Of a DNA stretch of 64,000 nt, positions 37,790 through 47,091 are shown in pieces. A model generated the notes under the pieces. The model did not search any database. It was not told the DNA's origin and saw nothing but the letters and a program-made list of their open reading frames with translations. The stretch covers positions 86,047 through 150,046 of the forward strand of contig NVWA01000005.1 of NCBI GenBank assembly GCA_002746535.1, given 5' to 3'. How positions within the stretch are numbered: position 1 is the stretch's first letter; every line of letters begins with the position of its first letter. The position numbers were made by a program, and so were the translations under genes. Source of the DNA: Planctomycetota bacterium. Its GTDB lineage: Bacteria > Planctomycetota > GCA-2746535.

Positions 37790-38785
37790 ATGAAAATTTT
37801 AAGTTATCTACTTTTGTTTCTACTAGCTACTTCTTGCGGTGATAAAATTCAAAATATATCCAAGAAGCAATTAAATAAATCTTATGAAATAGCCAAAGAT
37901 AGTAAAAAGCCAATTGATCAAAGAATTACAGCATTCATTTTTTTGAAGCAAAAATCTCATTTTATTAATTTAGACTCATCTAAAAAGATTGCTGAATTTA
38001 TCAAAAAAAATGAATCTTTTTTTCATAAAAAGTTATTCAATATTCTGATCAAAGATTTGTCAAAAAGTAAGAACGAAATACTAATTCTATCATCCTATGA
38101 TTATCAAATTGGTGAAACAGTAAAATTAAAAAATGAAGTAATTGTTTATTCTGAAAAGCCAAAAGAAATTTCAAGCATTAAAGATATAGAAGCAGCATCA
38201 GCATTAAATGAAAAATCTATTGTAAAACTGCCTCCTGATACTGAAATAAAAGTGATCAAAAAAAATCAAGCTCTTAAAGAGGATTTATTATTAATACAAA
38301 CTTCAAATAAGAAAACTTACTATTGCTATTCCTATAAGCTAAAAGGTAACAGTTTTCTAAAAAATGAATTAAAAGCAAAATCAATTTGGCTAGCCAATTA
38401 TTTTATAAAAAATTATGGCAACAAAGACAGCTTTATGTTTTTCACTTATTTAGTAGAAGAATTCAAATTAAATGTGAATAGAAAACTCACATCAAACTAT
38501 CAGTACATACACAAAGCTGTACAAAGAGGAACTGAAGCAGAACATTTTGTTAAATATTTAATTAAAAAGAAGGCCTTATTAAATGGAATAACCGCATTTG
38601 AGGAGACACCGTTAGATCTAGCCTATAAAAATAAAGCTATCTATTACCATGCCGAAAAGAAATCAACAAGTGAAAAAGAAGAATATAAACGAATAAAAAA
38701 ACAAAAAAAGAAATTTGAAAGCTTAATCAATACTCTTGTTCAAAATGGCGCCAAGTCTTATATAGATATCAAATCAAACAAATAA
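37790..38785 (+). CDS. Putative lipoprotein with SH3-like and ankyrin-like parts
   Basis: A 331 aa protein. The N-terminus MKILSYLLLFLLATSCGDK fits a lipoprotein signal with Cys after A-T-S. An in-frame TTG at 37778 would add four residues (MIRP). Residues about 145-190 (LPPDTEIKVIKKNQALKEDL) look like a bacterial SH3-type beta-barrel. Residues about 230-330 contain ankyrin-type helix pairs (YIHKAVQRG, then ETPLDLAYKN and a VQNGAKSY turn). No enzyme motif. It is the last gene of the sfsA run and ends 1 bp from the convergent HExxH lipoprotein gene. Presumed envelope protein-interaction factor. Confidence 0.55.
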   Translation: MKILSYLLLFLLATSCGDKIQNISKKQLNKSYEIAKDSKKPIDQRITAFIFLKQKSHFINLDSSKKIAEFIKKNESFFHKKLFNILIKDLSKSKNEILILSSYDYQIGETVKLKNEVIVYSEKPKEISSIKDIEAASALNEKSIVKLPPDTEIKVIKKNQALKEDLLLIQTSNKKTYYCYSYKLKGNSFLKNELKAKSIWLANYFIKNYGNKDSFMFFTYLVEEFKLNVNRKLTSNYQYIHKAVQRGTEAEHFVKYLIKKKALLNGITAFEETPLDLAYKNKAIYYHAEKKSTSEKEEYKRIKKQKKKFESLINTLVQNGAKSYIDIKSNK

Positions 38786-38786
38786 G

Positions 38787-39926
38787 TTATTTACCTTTAG
38801 GTTCTCTTTTAATTTTCAGCAAAACACCTTTTAAATCATTGCAAGAATTAACGTCGCGAAGGTATTTCTGAATGCCATGCTTTTTAAGATACGTTCTTAA
38901 TTCGCCAGCTATTTTATCTTTCGTGGAATATCTTGATTGAATTCTTTTATTGTACAATCTTCTCATTGCAAATGTTTTGTCAAAAAATAAGGAAGCATAA
39001 CGTTCCTTGAATTTTTTCACAAACTTAGTTCTTTTCCAACGCGGTGGTCCAATTAACTTTATATATGTAGAGTAAAGAGATTGTTTTTTTAATTCTTTCT
39101 CCCAATCTTTTAGAATCATTTCAGCAAATAAATTACAACTCTTCTCTTCTACCATCCACCATGAGCTAGCCGTTTTACGCCAACCTATCCAACTCAATCC
39201 CAATTTCAAACTTTTTGAAAATCGTCTTGATTTGTGAAACAATTGATGCCCACACTCATGTAAATAAATTCTTAGGATTTCTCGACGTGTATTAATATTA
39301 ATATCAAGAGTAATTCTTTTATAAATAGGCAACCCTAAATAGAAACCTGCTGTAATTAAAATACCAACTCTATATTTCTTTTCATTTTGTTCTGCTTGTT
39401 GCAATGAAATATCAAAGAGAACTAATACTTCATTTCTATTTTCCAGCAATCTAGCTTGTAAATCAATTTCATTTTTTTCTTGAGTTAGCAATTGGTTTAA
39501 ATTTTCACGAAAACTTTTAAAATAAACCGATGACATAAGTTTCTTAATATTGACTGGTCCAGTCAAAGAACATATATAAGACAATGCTAATCTATCAACA
39601 ATAGATTGACATCGCAAAGATGAAAATTTCCTTTTCATCTTTTTTGTATTTTTATTTTCCCACTCAACCTGCATTTTTTCATTTCTAAATTTAGGTTTTA
39701 TAAGATGAATATCTACTCCCCATTTATTTCTATATAATTCTTCCGCTAGCGATTTTAAAATTTTTTCAAAATTTTTATCACCAGGTTTATTATTTAAAAA
39801 TATTTTGTTGGACTCTTGTACAGAGATGTTCTTTCCACAGGAAACAATAAGAAATAGAAAAACCGCTTTTATTAACAATTGGCTCAATGAATGTACCGTT
39901 AATTTAGTATTTAATTGTTGAAACAT
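38787..39926 (-). CDS. Putative lipoprotein metallopeptidase with HExxH motif
   Basis: A 379 aa protein. An N-terminal hydrophobic segment ends in FLFLIVSCGK (residues about 21-31), a plausible lipobox. The central sequence LRIYLHECGHQLFHK contains HECGH, the zinc HExxH signature. About 40 residues later MVEEKSCNLFAEMIL offers the third ligand and an ExxxxxxA helix typical of such peptidases. The N-terminal part is unrecognised. A DUF-type zinc peptidase acting in the envelope is likely, but no substrate can be named. The middle region may be helical and the C-terminus is very basic. Confidence 0.55.
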   Translation of the reverse strand: MFQQLNTKLTVHSLSQLLIKAVFLFLIVSCGKNISVQESNKIFLNNKPGDKNFEKILKSLAEELYRNKWGVDIHLIKPKFRNEKMQVEWENKNTKKMKRKFSSLRCQSIVDRLALSYICSLTGPVNIKKLMSSVYFKSFRENLNQLLTQEKNEIDLQARLLENRNEVLVLFDISLQQAEQNEKKYRVGILITAGFYLGLPIYKRITLDININTRREILRIYLHECGHQLFHKSRRFSKSLKLGLSWIGWRKTASSWWMVEEKSCNLFAEMILKDWEKELKKQSLYSTYIKLIGPPRWKRTKFVKKFKERYASLFFDKTFAMRRLYNKRIQSRYSTKDKIAGELRTYLKKHGIQKYLRDVNSCNDLKGVLLKIKREPKGK

Positions 39927-39976
39927 AACTAATAATTCTTATCTTAAATCTAATAAAATTACCAAAGAGAATCCGC

Positions 39977-42022
39977 TTGAAACTTTATTGTAATAATAGT
40001 GATCAACTCCCCCATGAATTAAAAGAATTATTTCAAATCAATGGGTATTTTGTAGAAAATTATGATCCAAAAACAATCTTATTAGAAGATTTTCTTAAAA
40101 GTTTCAATACAGAAGAAAATGAAATTTATTTATTTCTATGTTATATTGATTATATTTCTTACACAGACATAGGACAATTTCCATTTCTTCACGAAAGAGC
40201 TACCCTACCAGAAAACATAAAGTTTATTCCTTTATTAAATGACTTTGAAGAAAAGTCATCCCAAATGTATGAAATTAGAAATGCTGCTGATACCCATTTT
40301 TTGAGTGATCCGCATTTTGCACTTATACAAAAATTAAAATTACAAGAGTCCAACTTTAAGAATTTTAAAATTTGGGGATCCAAGGTATTAATCATTGATC
40401 AAGATATCTCGAATTTAAAATTAATGAATATGATTTTCACACAACAAAATCACTTATCAATATGTTGTTCCAATGTCTATGAATTAAAAAGATATTTAAA
40501 CAGACAAGTTAAACTTATTATCTTATCTGATAAATTTGCCATCAACGATAAGTTTAACAGCATCCTCAAACATGCCGATTACCACAGAAATAAGATATGT
40601 ATCGTCAATCAAGGTTCTCGTTCGTTAATAAAATTAATCAAAGATAAAGGCTATTTTATAATTTTTGAACGGCCCATAAAATTAGAAAACTTACTAAAAC
40701 AAGCTGCACAAAACCTATCTACTACAGCTACTATCATGAGAAAACAATTTAATGATATTAATTCTTTTAGTTGGCCTATAGAATCGTTTATTGCAGAAAA
40801 TCAAGAAAACATTACTAGCTCATTGAAAACGAGTGAAGATTATTATCTTGTAAAAAACGAAATCAATGCCCCAGAAGATAAAGTAATCGTATTTCAAAAA
40901 GATAAAATAATTTCTTTTGAAAATTTAAAAAACTTATTGAATAAATCTGAAGACTCTAAATTAAATACCACGATTAATAATAAGACTCAATCAACAACAC
41001 ACATCAACATTAAAAAAGATCAAGACTTTTATGATTACATACAAAAAAGACTATCATGGTTATTCGATGATCTATTTGTATATGTTTCAAAACTAGAATT
41101 TTTTCCAGAAATATATCCCGATTTATGGTTTCCCTATTTCCAAAAAGATCTAAAAGCTGCCATCAAAACCCCTGCAGTACTCATACAATTTTTTACTTTT
41201 GATTTACATGGACATAGAGATTATATAGATCAAGTATTAAACACTTGCATATTGTCATCACTGATGTTAACAAAATCAATTCCAGATAAATATGGAGAAT
41301 GGCCAGTTGAATTATCAGATTATTGGTCTTCAATTGAAGAAGATCATAAGATGCTCGTTAAGTTAGCATTATCTACCAGAATCGATCTGTTCCAATACCT
41401 TTCAAATTTGTACAATCCTAATTTAGATTTGTTGCTCGAACTTAATCAAAAAGAATCAAATATTTTATTTAATTTTACATGGGTCTCTCCCTTTGAAGAA
41501 ACATTTGAATCAATTCACATTGCAAGAATATTACAATTAGTTAGCACATTTATGGGATACATCACAGGGGTTCATACTCAAAATTATTTAGATGAGCCAC
41601 TTACAATTAAGAAAACTTGCTTCAAACTTTTATATGATGCCAACCCACCTTTGTATCGACTTCAAGATTTATTTGATTTTTTAAGCCTATTAAAAATGTG
41701 GTCACTTTGGAATTACCATCTTGCTCTTGAAAAAGTGAAAACATTTCCATGTATGCTAACCAAAGAATTATATAATGGTTACCATCCAATCAAAATAGAA
41801 TGCGCAAATCCCCAAAAAGCTCTTGATTATCAACACTCAGAATTCTGTAATGGTTGCCATGCGCCCTGTTATGATCCTAATTTCGATAAGAAAATAAGCT
41901 ATTGCCAAACAGCGAATGAGAAAATAAAGGACCTTGCCATCGAAATCTTTGGCAGCATGGCTGACCTCTCAGAAATTTTTGAAGAAGACCTTAGAAGAAC
42001 TAAAAAAAGTGGTCTCCTTTAA
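39977..42022 (+). CDS. Degenerate receiver fused to HD-GYP-like region and Cys cluster
   Basis: A 681 aa protein starting at a TTG six bases after AAAGAGA. Residues about 135-245 look like a receiver fold (KVLIIDQDISNLKLM, LIILSD, IIFERPIK) in which the acidic pocket and the conserved Lys of FERP are altered (Lys to Arg), so phosphorylation is doubtful. Residues about 340-600 resemble an HD-GYP region: HGHRDYIDQVLNTCILSSLML, and later ILQLVSTFMGYITGVHTQ resembling the family's IVxVADxYDA block. However, the HD and GYP residues are missing. The C-terminus has a Cys cluster (CNGCHAPC, then C 15 residues on). Probably a regulatory pseudo-enzyme. No transmembrane segment. Confidence 0.5.
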   Translation: MKLYCNNSDQLPHELKELFQINGYFVENYDPKTILLEDFLKSFNTEENEIYLFLCYIDYISYTDIGQFPFLHERATLPENIKFIPLLNDFEEKSSQMYEIRNAADTHFLSDPHFALIQKLKLQESNFKNFKIWGSKVLIIDQDISNLKLMNMIFTQQNHLSICCSNVYELKRYLNRQVKLIILSDKFAINDKFNSILKHADYHRNKICIVNQGSRSLIKLIKDKGYFIIFERPIKLENLLKQAAQNLSTTATIMRKQFNDINSFSWPIESFIAENQENITSSLKTSEDYYLVKNEINAPEDKVIVFQKDKIISFENLKNLLNKSEDSKLNTTINNKTQSTTHINIKKDQDFYDYIQKRLSWLFDDLFVYVSKLEFFPEIYPDLWFPYFQKDLKAAIKTPAVLIQFFTFDLHGHRDYIDQVLNTCILSSLMLTKSIPDKYGEWPVELSDYWSSIEEDHKMLVKLALSTRIDLFQYLSNLYNPNLDLLLELNQKESNILFNFTWVSPFEETFESIHIARILQLVSTFMGYITGVHTQNYLDEPLTIKKTCFKLLYDANPPLYRLQDLFDFLSLLKMWSLWNYHLALEKVKTFPCMLTKELYNGYHPIKIECANPQKALDYQHSEFCNGCHAPCYDPNFDKKISYCQTANEKIKDLAIEIFGSMADLSEIFEEDLRRTKKSGLL

Positions 42023-42047
42023 TTTATAAATTATCCTATTTCAGCCA

Positions 42048-42827
42048 TTACCAATATTTTTCATGATCTTTGTATGTTAGACCTGGCTCTAAATATGAAG
42101 CCTTTCCATGACTATTTCCCCTAGCTAGATAAAGTTCAAAGTCATCTTCAGTGATCTTTGTTTGCGCACTAATATATCTCATTGTAAATCCACAACGTCT
42201 TTGTTGGCTAGAATTGGCATCGCTACCATGAATGATTTTTCCATCATGTAAGCTAGCTTCATTTTCTTTCAAAATTAATGGCACATTCAATCTATCAAAG
42301 TTTTCTCTATCAACTATTTCATTAGAAAATACATTAGGCCCATCCACTTCAATTACATTTTCATAATTAGAATATCCATTTTGATGGGTTCCCGGAATAA
42401 CCCTCATGCATCCATTTTTTTCATTTGAATCATCCATGGCAAGCCAAACAGTAACAACCTCCATTGGTGTTAAACGTGAGCCCCAATAGGATGAATCTTC
42501 ATGCCAGGGAACTCGCATACCATTTTTTGCAGGTTTGCATATAAAATGACTGCTATAAAGAACTATATCAGGACCTAAAATTGGCTCCACCAAATCAAGT
42601 ATCTCATCGGCAAATAACCACTCAAATAATGCTGCATCTCTAATATGTGGCCGATCCATTGATTCAGGCCTCATATCTTTATTCAAACTAGACAACATAC
42701 CTTCAAAGTGGCTTTTAAGTTTTAAATACTTTTCATATGATAATACCGGTTTATTAAAACAAAAAAAACCATCCTCGTAATATTTCTTAACATCCTTATC
42801 GGATAATCTAGGTTTATTAGCAATCAT
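42048..42827 (-). CDS. Phytanoyl-CoA dioxygenase (PhyH) family protein
   Basis: A 259 aa Fe(II)/2OG dioxygenase. Iron ligands are His and Asp in VPWHEDSSYWG (HxD) and a later His in LHDGKIIHGSD, with an Arg for 2OG near RCGFTMRY. AGAGAGG precedes the ATG. It is co-oriented with and downstream of an AraC regulator (126-bp gap). That gap contains direct AAATGACAT repeats 21 bp apart, about 75-105 bp upstream of this gene, positioned like an AraC-family activator site. It is a second, divergent copy of the PhyH/AraC theme at 1.7-3.5 kb. Substrate unknown. Confidence 0.85.
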   Translation of the reverse strand: MIANKPRLSDKDVKKYYEDGFFCFNKPVLSYEKYLKLKSHFEGMLSSLNKDMRPESMDRPHIRDAALFEWLFADEILDLVEPILGPDIVLYSSHFICKPAKNGMRVPWHEDSSYWGSRLTPMEVVTVWLAMDDSNEKNGCMRVIPGTHQNGYSNYENVIEVDGPNVFSNEIVDRENFDRLNVPLILKENEASLHDGKIIHGSDANSSQQRRCGFTMRYISAQTKITEDDFELYLARGNSHGKASYLEPGLTYKDHEKYW

Positions 42828-42901
42828 GATGAACCTCTCTAAAAAAGTAGACCTATAATTAAATGATAAGTCTAATAAATTAGAGGTATTATCTTCTTCG
42901 C

Positions 42902-42931
42902 AAATGACATAATTTTATTCAAAAATGACAT
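42902..42931. promoter_or_regulatory. Direct repeat, candidate AraC-family operator
   Basis: AAATGACAT occurs at 42902-42910 and 42923-42931, a start-to-start distance of 21 bp (two helical turns), 75-104 bp upstream of the PhyH start and just after the AraC gene's stop. Tandem same-face half-sites at this spacing are typical of AraC-family activators. Binding is inferred. Confidence 0.45.
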
Positions 42932-42953
42932 TTACGAGATTAAACATAAAATG

Positions 42954-43799
42954 CTATAAAATAGACCTAGCCTTTTTACGGCAAGAATTAGGTGTTTCGC
43001 CAAAAGATTTTTTAAATATTTTATAAAAGTTTCCTAAGTTATTAAATCCACATGAAAGTGCAATATCGACAATAGAGTCATTTGAAAGTTGTAATTTAGA
43101 TTTAGCAAAATCCATTTTAATTTTATTCACTAAATCAGTTGTTGTTAATTGATATATTTTTTTGACAGTACGATTAACGTGTTCCGGCGACTTATGGCAC
43201 ATCTTCATAAAGTCAGAATTACTTTTATGAATATGACTAGAAGATTTAATTTTCTCAATAGCATTGCTTAGCCACTCTGGACCTATTTCTGAATCCGAAA
43301 AACTCATTTTATTTTCTTTTATAAAACGACTAAATAAATTTAATAAGAATGCATCTAACGCAAGTATCGAATAATCAGATCGCGACAAATCTTTCAACTC
43401 TTTTGAAATCCTTACATTTTGCTTGGCATTTAAAAGTATCATTAAAGGCAATATATCTTTACTTGGCAACCAAGGGAACTTCTGGTTAGTACTAAAATAA
43501 TTGTTTTTGTAAAAAGAAATTCTTTCAATTGGAAAAGCCAAATTTATCAATTCCATTTGCTGATCTTTATCAACTTTAAATGTATGCGAATCACTAGGTC
43601 TTAAAAAAACAACATTGCCAGTGCTTAAAGGAATAATTTCAGTATTAATGCAATGAAAACCCACACCTGATTTTATCCAAAATAATTCCGGAAAATCATG
43701 GGAATGACGATCAACGCCTCCTAACTTTTTAATAATACAACCTGCCAGATGAAATGACCTTCCTGGCTCCACCGTTTTCTTCCATAATAGCTTTGCCAT
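42954..43799 (-). CDS. AraC-family transcriptional regulator with cupin-like sensor
   Basis: A 281 aa regulator. The frame is open from 43829, but ATG 43799 has AGGG six bases upstream and gives MAKLLWKK. The N-terminal region has a cupin-like HSHDFPELFWIKSG (metal/ligand-binding His pair). The C-terminal region has the double HTH, with EHVNRTVKKIYQLTTTDLVN and the signature IALSCGFNNLGNFYKIFKKSFG, TPNSCRKKA. It lies upstream of, and co-directional with, PhyH and divergent from a beta-helix gene, so it probably controls one or both. Ligand unknown. Confidence 0.9.
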   Translation of the reverse strand: MAKLLWKKTVEPGRSFHLAGCIIKKLGGVDRHSHDFPELFWIKSGVGFHCINTEIIPLSTGNVVFLRPSDSHTFKVDKDQQMELINLAFPIERISFYKNNYFSTNQKFPWLPSKDILPLMILLNAKQNVRISKELKDLSRSDYSILALDAFLLNLFSRFIKENKMSFSDSEIGPEWLSNAIEKIKSSSHIHKSNSDFMKMCHKSPEHVNRTVKKIYQLTTTDLVNKIKMDFAKSKLQLSNDSIVDIALSCGFNNLGNFYKIFKKSFGETPNSCRKKARSIL

Positions 43800-43900
43800 T
43801 ATCATCCCTAATATCAACCTTATATTCACACTTTTAATTATACAAATTTAAAATAAATATATAATATCCTTCAAAAATTATCTACAGAAAAGAGCATACT

Positions 43901-45022
43901 ATGCCAGTGATCATAGTCAAAAAACAAAATACTCCAACATGTGGAATTCAAGAATCAATTGAACAACTAAAGGGATCCGGCGGAACAATCGTAATTCCAG
44001 CAGGCATCTATACGATCAGAAAAAGCATCTTGCTACCATCCAATGTATCATTTAAAGGGGATGGTGGCAAAGTAGTGCTTACAAGAAACCTGGAAACATT
44101 TTCTTTGCTTAAAGAAGACACTAAACTAAATTCGATGGATGTAGAAATAGATGATACAAAAGGTTTAAAAGTTGGCGATGAAGTCATGATCAAAGATTTT
44201 AAAGAATATAGCTGGCATTCAAGACATCTAATAATTAAAAACATTGAAGGACATCATTTAACCCTTGAACTCTTATTTGGCAAATCTGAATTAGTATACA
44301 AAACTGAGCACACAGCTAGACTTTGGAATTGGTTTCCAATGTTATGGATAATTGATAGTGAAAATATAACTATCAAAGATATTGAAATTGATGGTGTTGA
44401 TTGGGATCCAGCCATAGACCGCGGTGATTTCACCTGCTCAGCCATACATACAAGAAACTCAAAAGATCTACGAATCAATAATGTCACCATTAAAAACTGG
44501 CCTGCAGATGGTATCAGTATTCAAAGCAGCAATGCAATTGTCGAGAATTGCTTCATAGACAAATGTCGTAATCATGGACTTCACCCAGGGACAGGTGCCA
44601 GCTATGGAACATGGATAAACAACACTGTTCAAAATTGCGGCATGGATGGATTCTTTTTTTGTATGAATGTAAAAAACACCGTTGTTTCTGGAAATACATT
44701 TATTAATAATTCAAATCATGGCATTGGTGGTTTAGGAACTCCTGATCGTGGTAATATTGTCACCAATAATATTTCTTGTGGAAACGGCATGCATGGCTTG
44801 GAAGCCACAAGAGCTGAAGATAATATCATTGAAGGAAATATTTTTAAAAATAATTCACAGAAAGAACCCGGAAAATATTCTGCAATATATTTAAAATCCC
44901 ATCAAGGCAATATAGTAAGAAATAATATATTCATTGATGACCAAGAATCACCTACTCAAACCACCAATATAATCTGCGAAGAACCTGTAGGTGAAAATAT
45001 TATTGAAGAGCTTACTCCATAA
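43901..45022 (+). CDS. Right-handed parallel beta-helix protein
   Basis: A 373 aa protein of the pectate-lyase/NosD-like right-handed beta-helix superfamily. Repeated coils carry Asn/Gly/His-rich turns (ENCFIDKCRNHGLHP, NTVQNCGMDGFFF, GNTFINNSNHGIGG, NNISCGNGMHG). The N-terminus (about 20-60) resembles the starting cap (GGTIVIPAGIYTIRKSI). No signal peptide is apparent, which is unusual for a polysaccharide-active beta-helix; it may be cytoplasmic or exported otherwise. It is divergent from the second AraC gene, so it could be a regulated target. Polysaccharide cleavage or epimerisation is possible but unproven. Confidence 0.75.
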   Translation: MPVIIVKKQNTPTCGIQESIEQLKGSGGTIVIPAGIYTIRKSILLPSNVSFKGDGGKVVLTRNLETFSLLKEDTKLNSMDVEIDDTKGLKVGDEVMIKDFKEYSWHSRHLIIKNIEGHHLTLELLFGKSELVYKTEHTARLWNWFPMLWIIDSENITIKDIEIDGVDWDPAIDRGDFTCSAIHTRNSKDLRINNVTIKNWPADGISIQSSNAIVENCFIDKCRNHGLHPGTGASYGTWINNTVQNCGMDGFFFCMNVKNTVVSGNTFINNSNHGIGGLGTPDRGNIVTNNISCGNGMHGLEATRAEDNIIEGNIFKNNSQKEPGKYSAIYLKSHQGNIVRNNIFIDDQESPTQTTNIICEEPVGENIIEELTP

Positions 45023-45063
45023 ATTAATCAAGAGATAATTTCTATTTTTGAATGGATATCGAT

Positions 45064-46551
45064 TTATTTATATCCAAATTCGAAATTAGTTTTTACTTCG
45101 CTTTTGACTAGAGCTTTATGATATAAAGCTATGAGATATATATCGCCTTCCCATTGATGACCACCAGAAATGGCCCCACCAAGTTGGTAAAATACATTTT
45201 TTAAATTAGCCCAGGAATGAAGATTAACAATAGAATCTTTTTTAATAATCTCCTGACCATTTATATATACTGATATAGTTCCTTCTGCATTGACAGTAAC
45301 AACAAAATGATTCGCTGTGTTTTCAGTAGCATCATCAATTATCAAATCCTTCAAAGTCATTTCATTTTTCCCAGACCGTAAATAAATCTGGAAGGAATTC
45401 TCTTCTTGCTCAATAACAAACTGCCAATTTTGAGATGAAACAACATTATTGGTTTTCTCACCCAAACTAAAAAGAAGCCCGCTTTGATCTTTTTTAAGAT
45501 TCCCTTTCAGCCAAAACTCTAATGTTAATTCACCTGTATTTGCAATTGCTTCAATCTCTTTTCCAACGATATCATTAATAAAAAAAGACCCTGCAGCAAA
45601 CCGAATAGATTTTTTTGATAAGGAGTAGCCTTTTATTAATTTATGACCGATCAAATTACTATTATCCAATTTAAAATTTAACAATTTATTTTTATTCGTT
45701 TTTGAAAAATGAAATAAGGAAGAAGTGTCTGAATTAACGCGACCGTCTGGTAACCAGGTATTGTTTTTCTTATCATTTATATTATTTCTTTTTGAAGCAT
45801 CAATCTCAAGAGACTGACCTCTTTCCACAAGTTTAATTTCATTATTAATTAAATCTTTCACACGCACAATCCCAGTTTTCATTTTTAAGGTCGTTTTACT
45901 GGTACGATGTGATAAGTCAAAAGAAGTTCCAACTACTTCTACCTCACAATTTGCTGTCGTAATCACGAAAGGGTTTGATTTATTTTGTGGATATATTTTA
46001 AAGAAAAAGTTTCCTTTAATCATCCTTGTCATTTTAGAATTTTCTCGATTATAAAAATTAACTATCGAATCTTCATGCACCAATACTAATGAAAGATCAT
46101 CATAAGATACCAAAGCCTGTGAATTTTGTGACACAATTAATTCATCGCCAGCTTGCAATTGATCCCCTACTTTAACAATAATTTTTTCTTTTTTTCGTAG
46201 AATAAAAACTTCATTAACAACTTCTTTGATGATAGGCTTGCCAGGCAATGAATTCATAAAAGGCTGAATAATCGTAATGAACATAATTGCAGCTGCAACG
46301 GCAAAAACACCACCCAATATCCCCCCTATCAAAGGCTTGTTCACAGAGAATTTAACTATTGGCAATCTTGTGGCAGAAACACTTCTGTAAGAAGCAGACT
46401 GGCGACTCGACTTACGAGCACTTTTTTGTTGCTGCTTCAGTTGTTTAATGGCATCTTCACCACATGATATAAAAAAATCTTCACCACTATTTTTAAGTAG
46501 TGAATCGATAGCCAAATCACGGCCTTTAAATCGTTCCTCTATGCTACTCAT
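45064..46551 (-). CDS. FecR-type anti-sigma protein fused to LamG domain
   Basis: A 495 aa protein. A basic cytoplasmic N-terminus (about 1-80) precedes one TM segment (about 82-106: GGILGGVFAVAAAIMFITII). A FecR-like periplasmic domain follows (about 125-240: KVGDQLQAGDELIV, GNFFFKIYP, VEVVGTSFDL, KTGIVRVK). A C-terminal LamG/concanavalin-type jelly roll (about 290-490: TLEFWLKG, WQFVIEQ, FVVTVNAEGTISVYING) completes it. Its start overlaps the sigma gene stop by eight bases (46544-46551), coupling translation. FecR proteins control their partner ECF sigma factor; the LamG domain would sense or bind a carbohydrate outside. This architecture is typical of PVC bacteria. Confidence 0.82.
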   Translation of the reverse strand: MSSIEERFKGRDLAIDSLLKNSGEDFFISCGEDAIKQLKQQQKSARKSSRQSASYRSVSATRLPIVKFSVNKPLIGGILGGVFAVAAAIMFITIIQPFMNSLPGKPIIKEVVNEVFILRKKEKIIVKVGDQLQAGDELIVSQNSQALVSYDDLSLVLVHEDSIVNFYNRENSKMTRMIKGNFFFKIYPQNKSNPFVITTANCEVEVVGTSFDLSHRTSKTTLKMKTGIVRVKDLINNEIKLVERGQSLEIDASKRNNINDKKNNTWLPDGRVNSDTSSLFHFSKTNKNKLLNFKLDNSNLIGHKLIKGYSLSKKSIRFAAGSFFINDIVGKEIEAIANTGELTLEFWLKGNLKKDQSGLLFSLGEKTNNVVSSQNWQFVIEQEENSFQIYLRSGKNEMTLKDLIIDDATENTANHFVVTVNAEGTISVYINGQEIIKKDSIVNLHSWANLKNVFYQLGGAISGGHQWEGDIYLIALYHKALVKSEVKTNFEFGYK

Positions 46552-47077
46552 TTTTTAAACTCTCTAATTGAAGTTTTCTTTCCACGCATTCTCTTAAATT
46601 AACACGGCCTCTTTCAAGCCTTTTTAATATTGTCGTAGACTGTAATTTTAAACTTAATGCGATATCTTTTGATTTTAAATTTTCAAAATAATGTAACTTA
46701 CAGGTTTCTTTTAACATGTCTGGTAAACGGTTAAAACATTCTTTTAGAAACCTTAGCTTCTCATCGTAATTAGAACCCTTATTTTCTTCAATGGACTCAA
46801 AGACCTCATCATACCCTTCTATGATTGAGTCTGTAAATATAATTTTATTTTTATTCTTTTGTAAATATCTCAGTGCAATGTTTTTAGCAATGGATCTTAA
46901 CCAGCCCTCAAAGGCTTGTTTATTTTTTAAGGTATCAAGCTTTTCATATGCTTTTACAAAAGTTTCTTGAGCAAGATCTTCTGCAATGGCAAAATCATTG
47001 ACATAACCATATACGTAAGATAGCAACATGCTCTCATGTTGTTTTACTAAAATATCATAAATCTCTAGTCGATCCAT
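46544..47077 (-). CDS. ECF (sigma-70 family) RNA polymerase sigma factor
   Basis: A 177 aa sigma factor. Region 2 is seen at about residues 12-75 (FAIAEDLAQETFVKAYEKL and the promoter-melting WLRSIAKNIAL end). Region 4 HTH is at about 118-165 (LKSKDIALSLKLQSTTILKRLERGRVNLRE). No region 1 or 3, as in all ECF types. It overlaps the FecR-LamG gene by eight bases and follows the TonB/prenyltransferase-repeat gene by 14 bp. The three form an operon in which the FecR protein is the expected anti-sigma or co-sensor. Target genes unknown; autoregulation is likely. Confidence 0.9.
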   Translation of the reverse strand: MDRLEIYDILVKQHESMLLSYVYGYVNDFAIAEDLAQETFVKAYEKLDTLKNKQAFEGWLRSIAKNIALRYLQKNKNKIIFTDSIIEGYDEVFESIEENKGSNYDEKLRFLKECFNRLPDMLKETCKLHYFENLKSKDIALSLKLQSTTILKRLERGRVNLRECVERKLQLESLKNE

Positions 47078-47091
47078 TTTTCAAGTATCGC

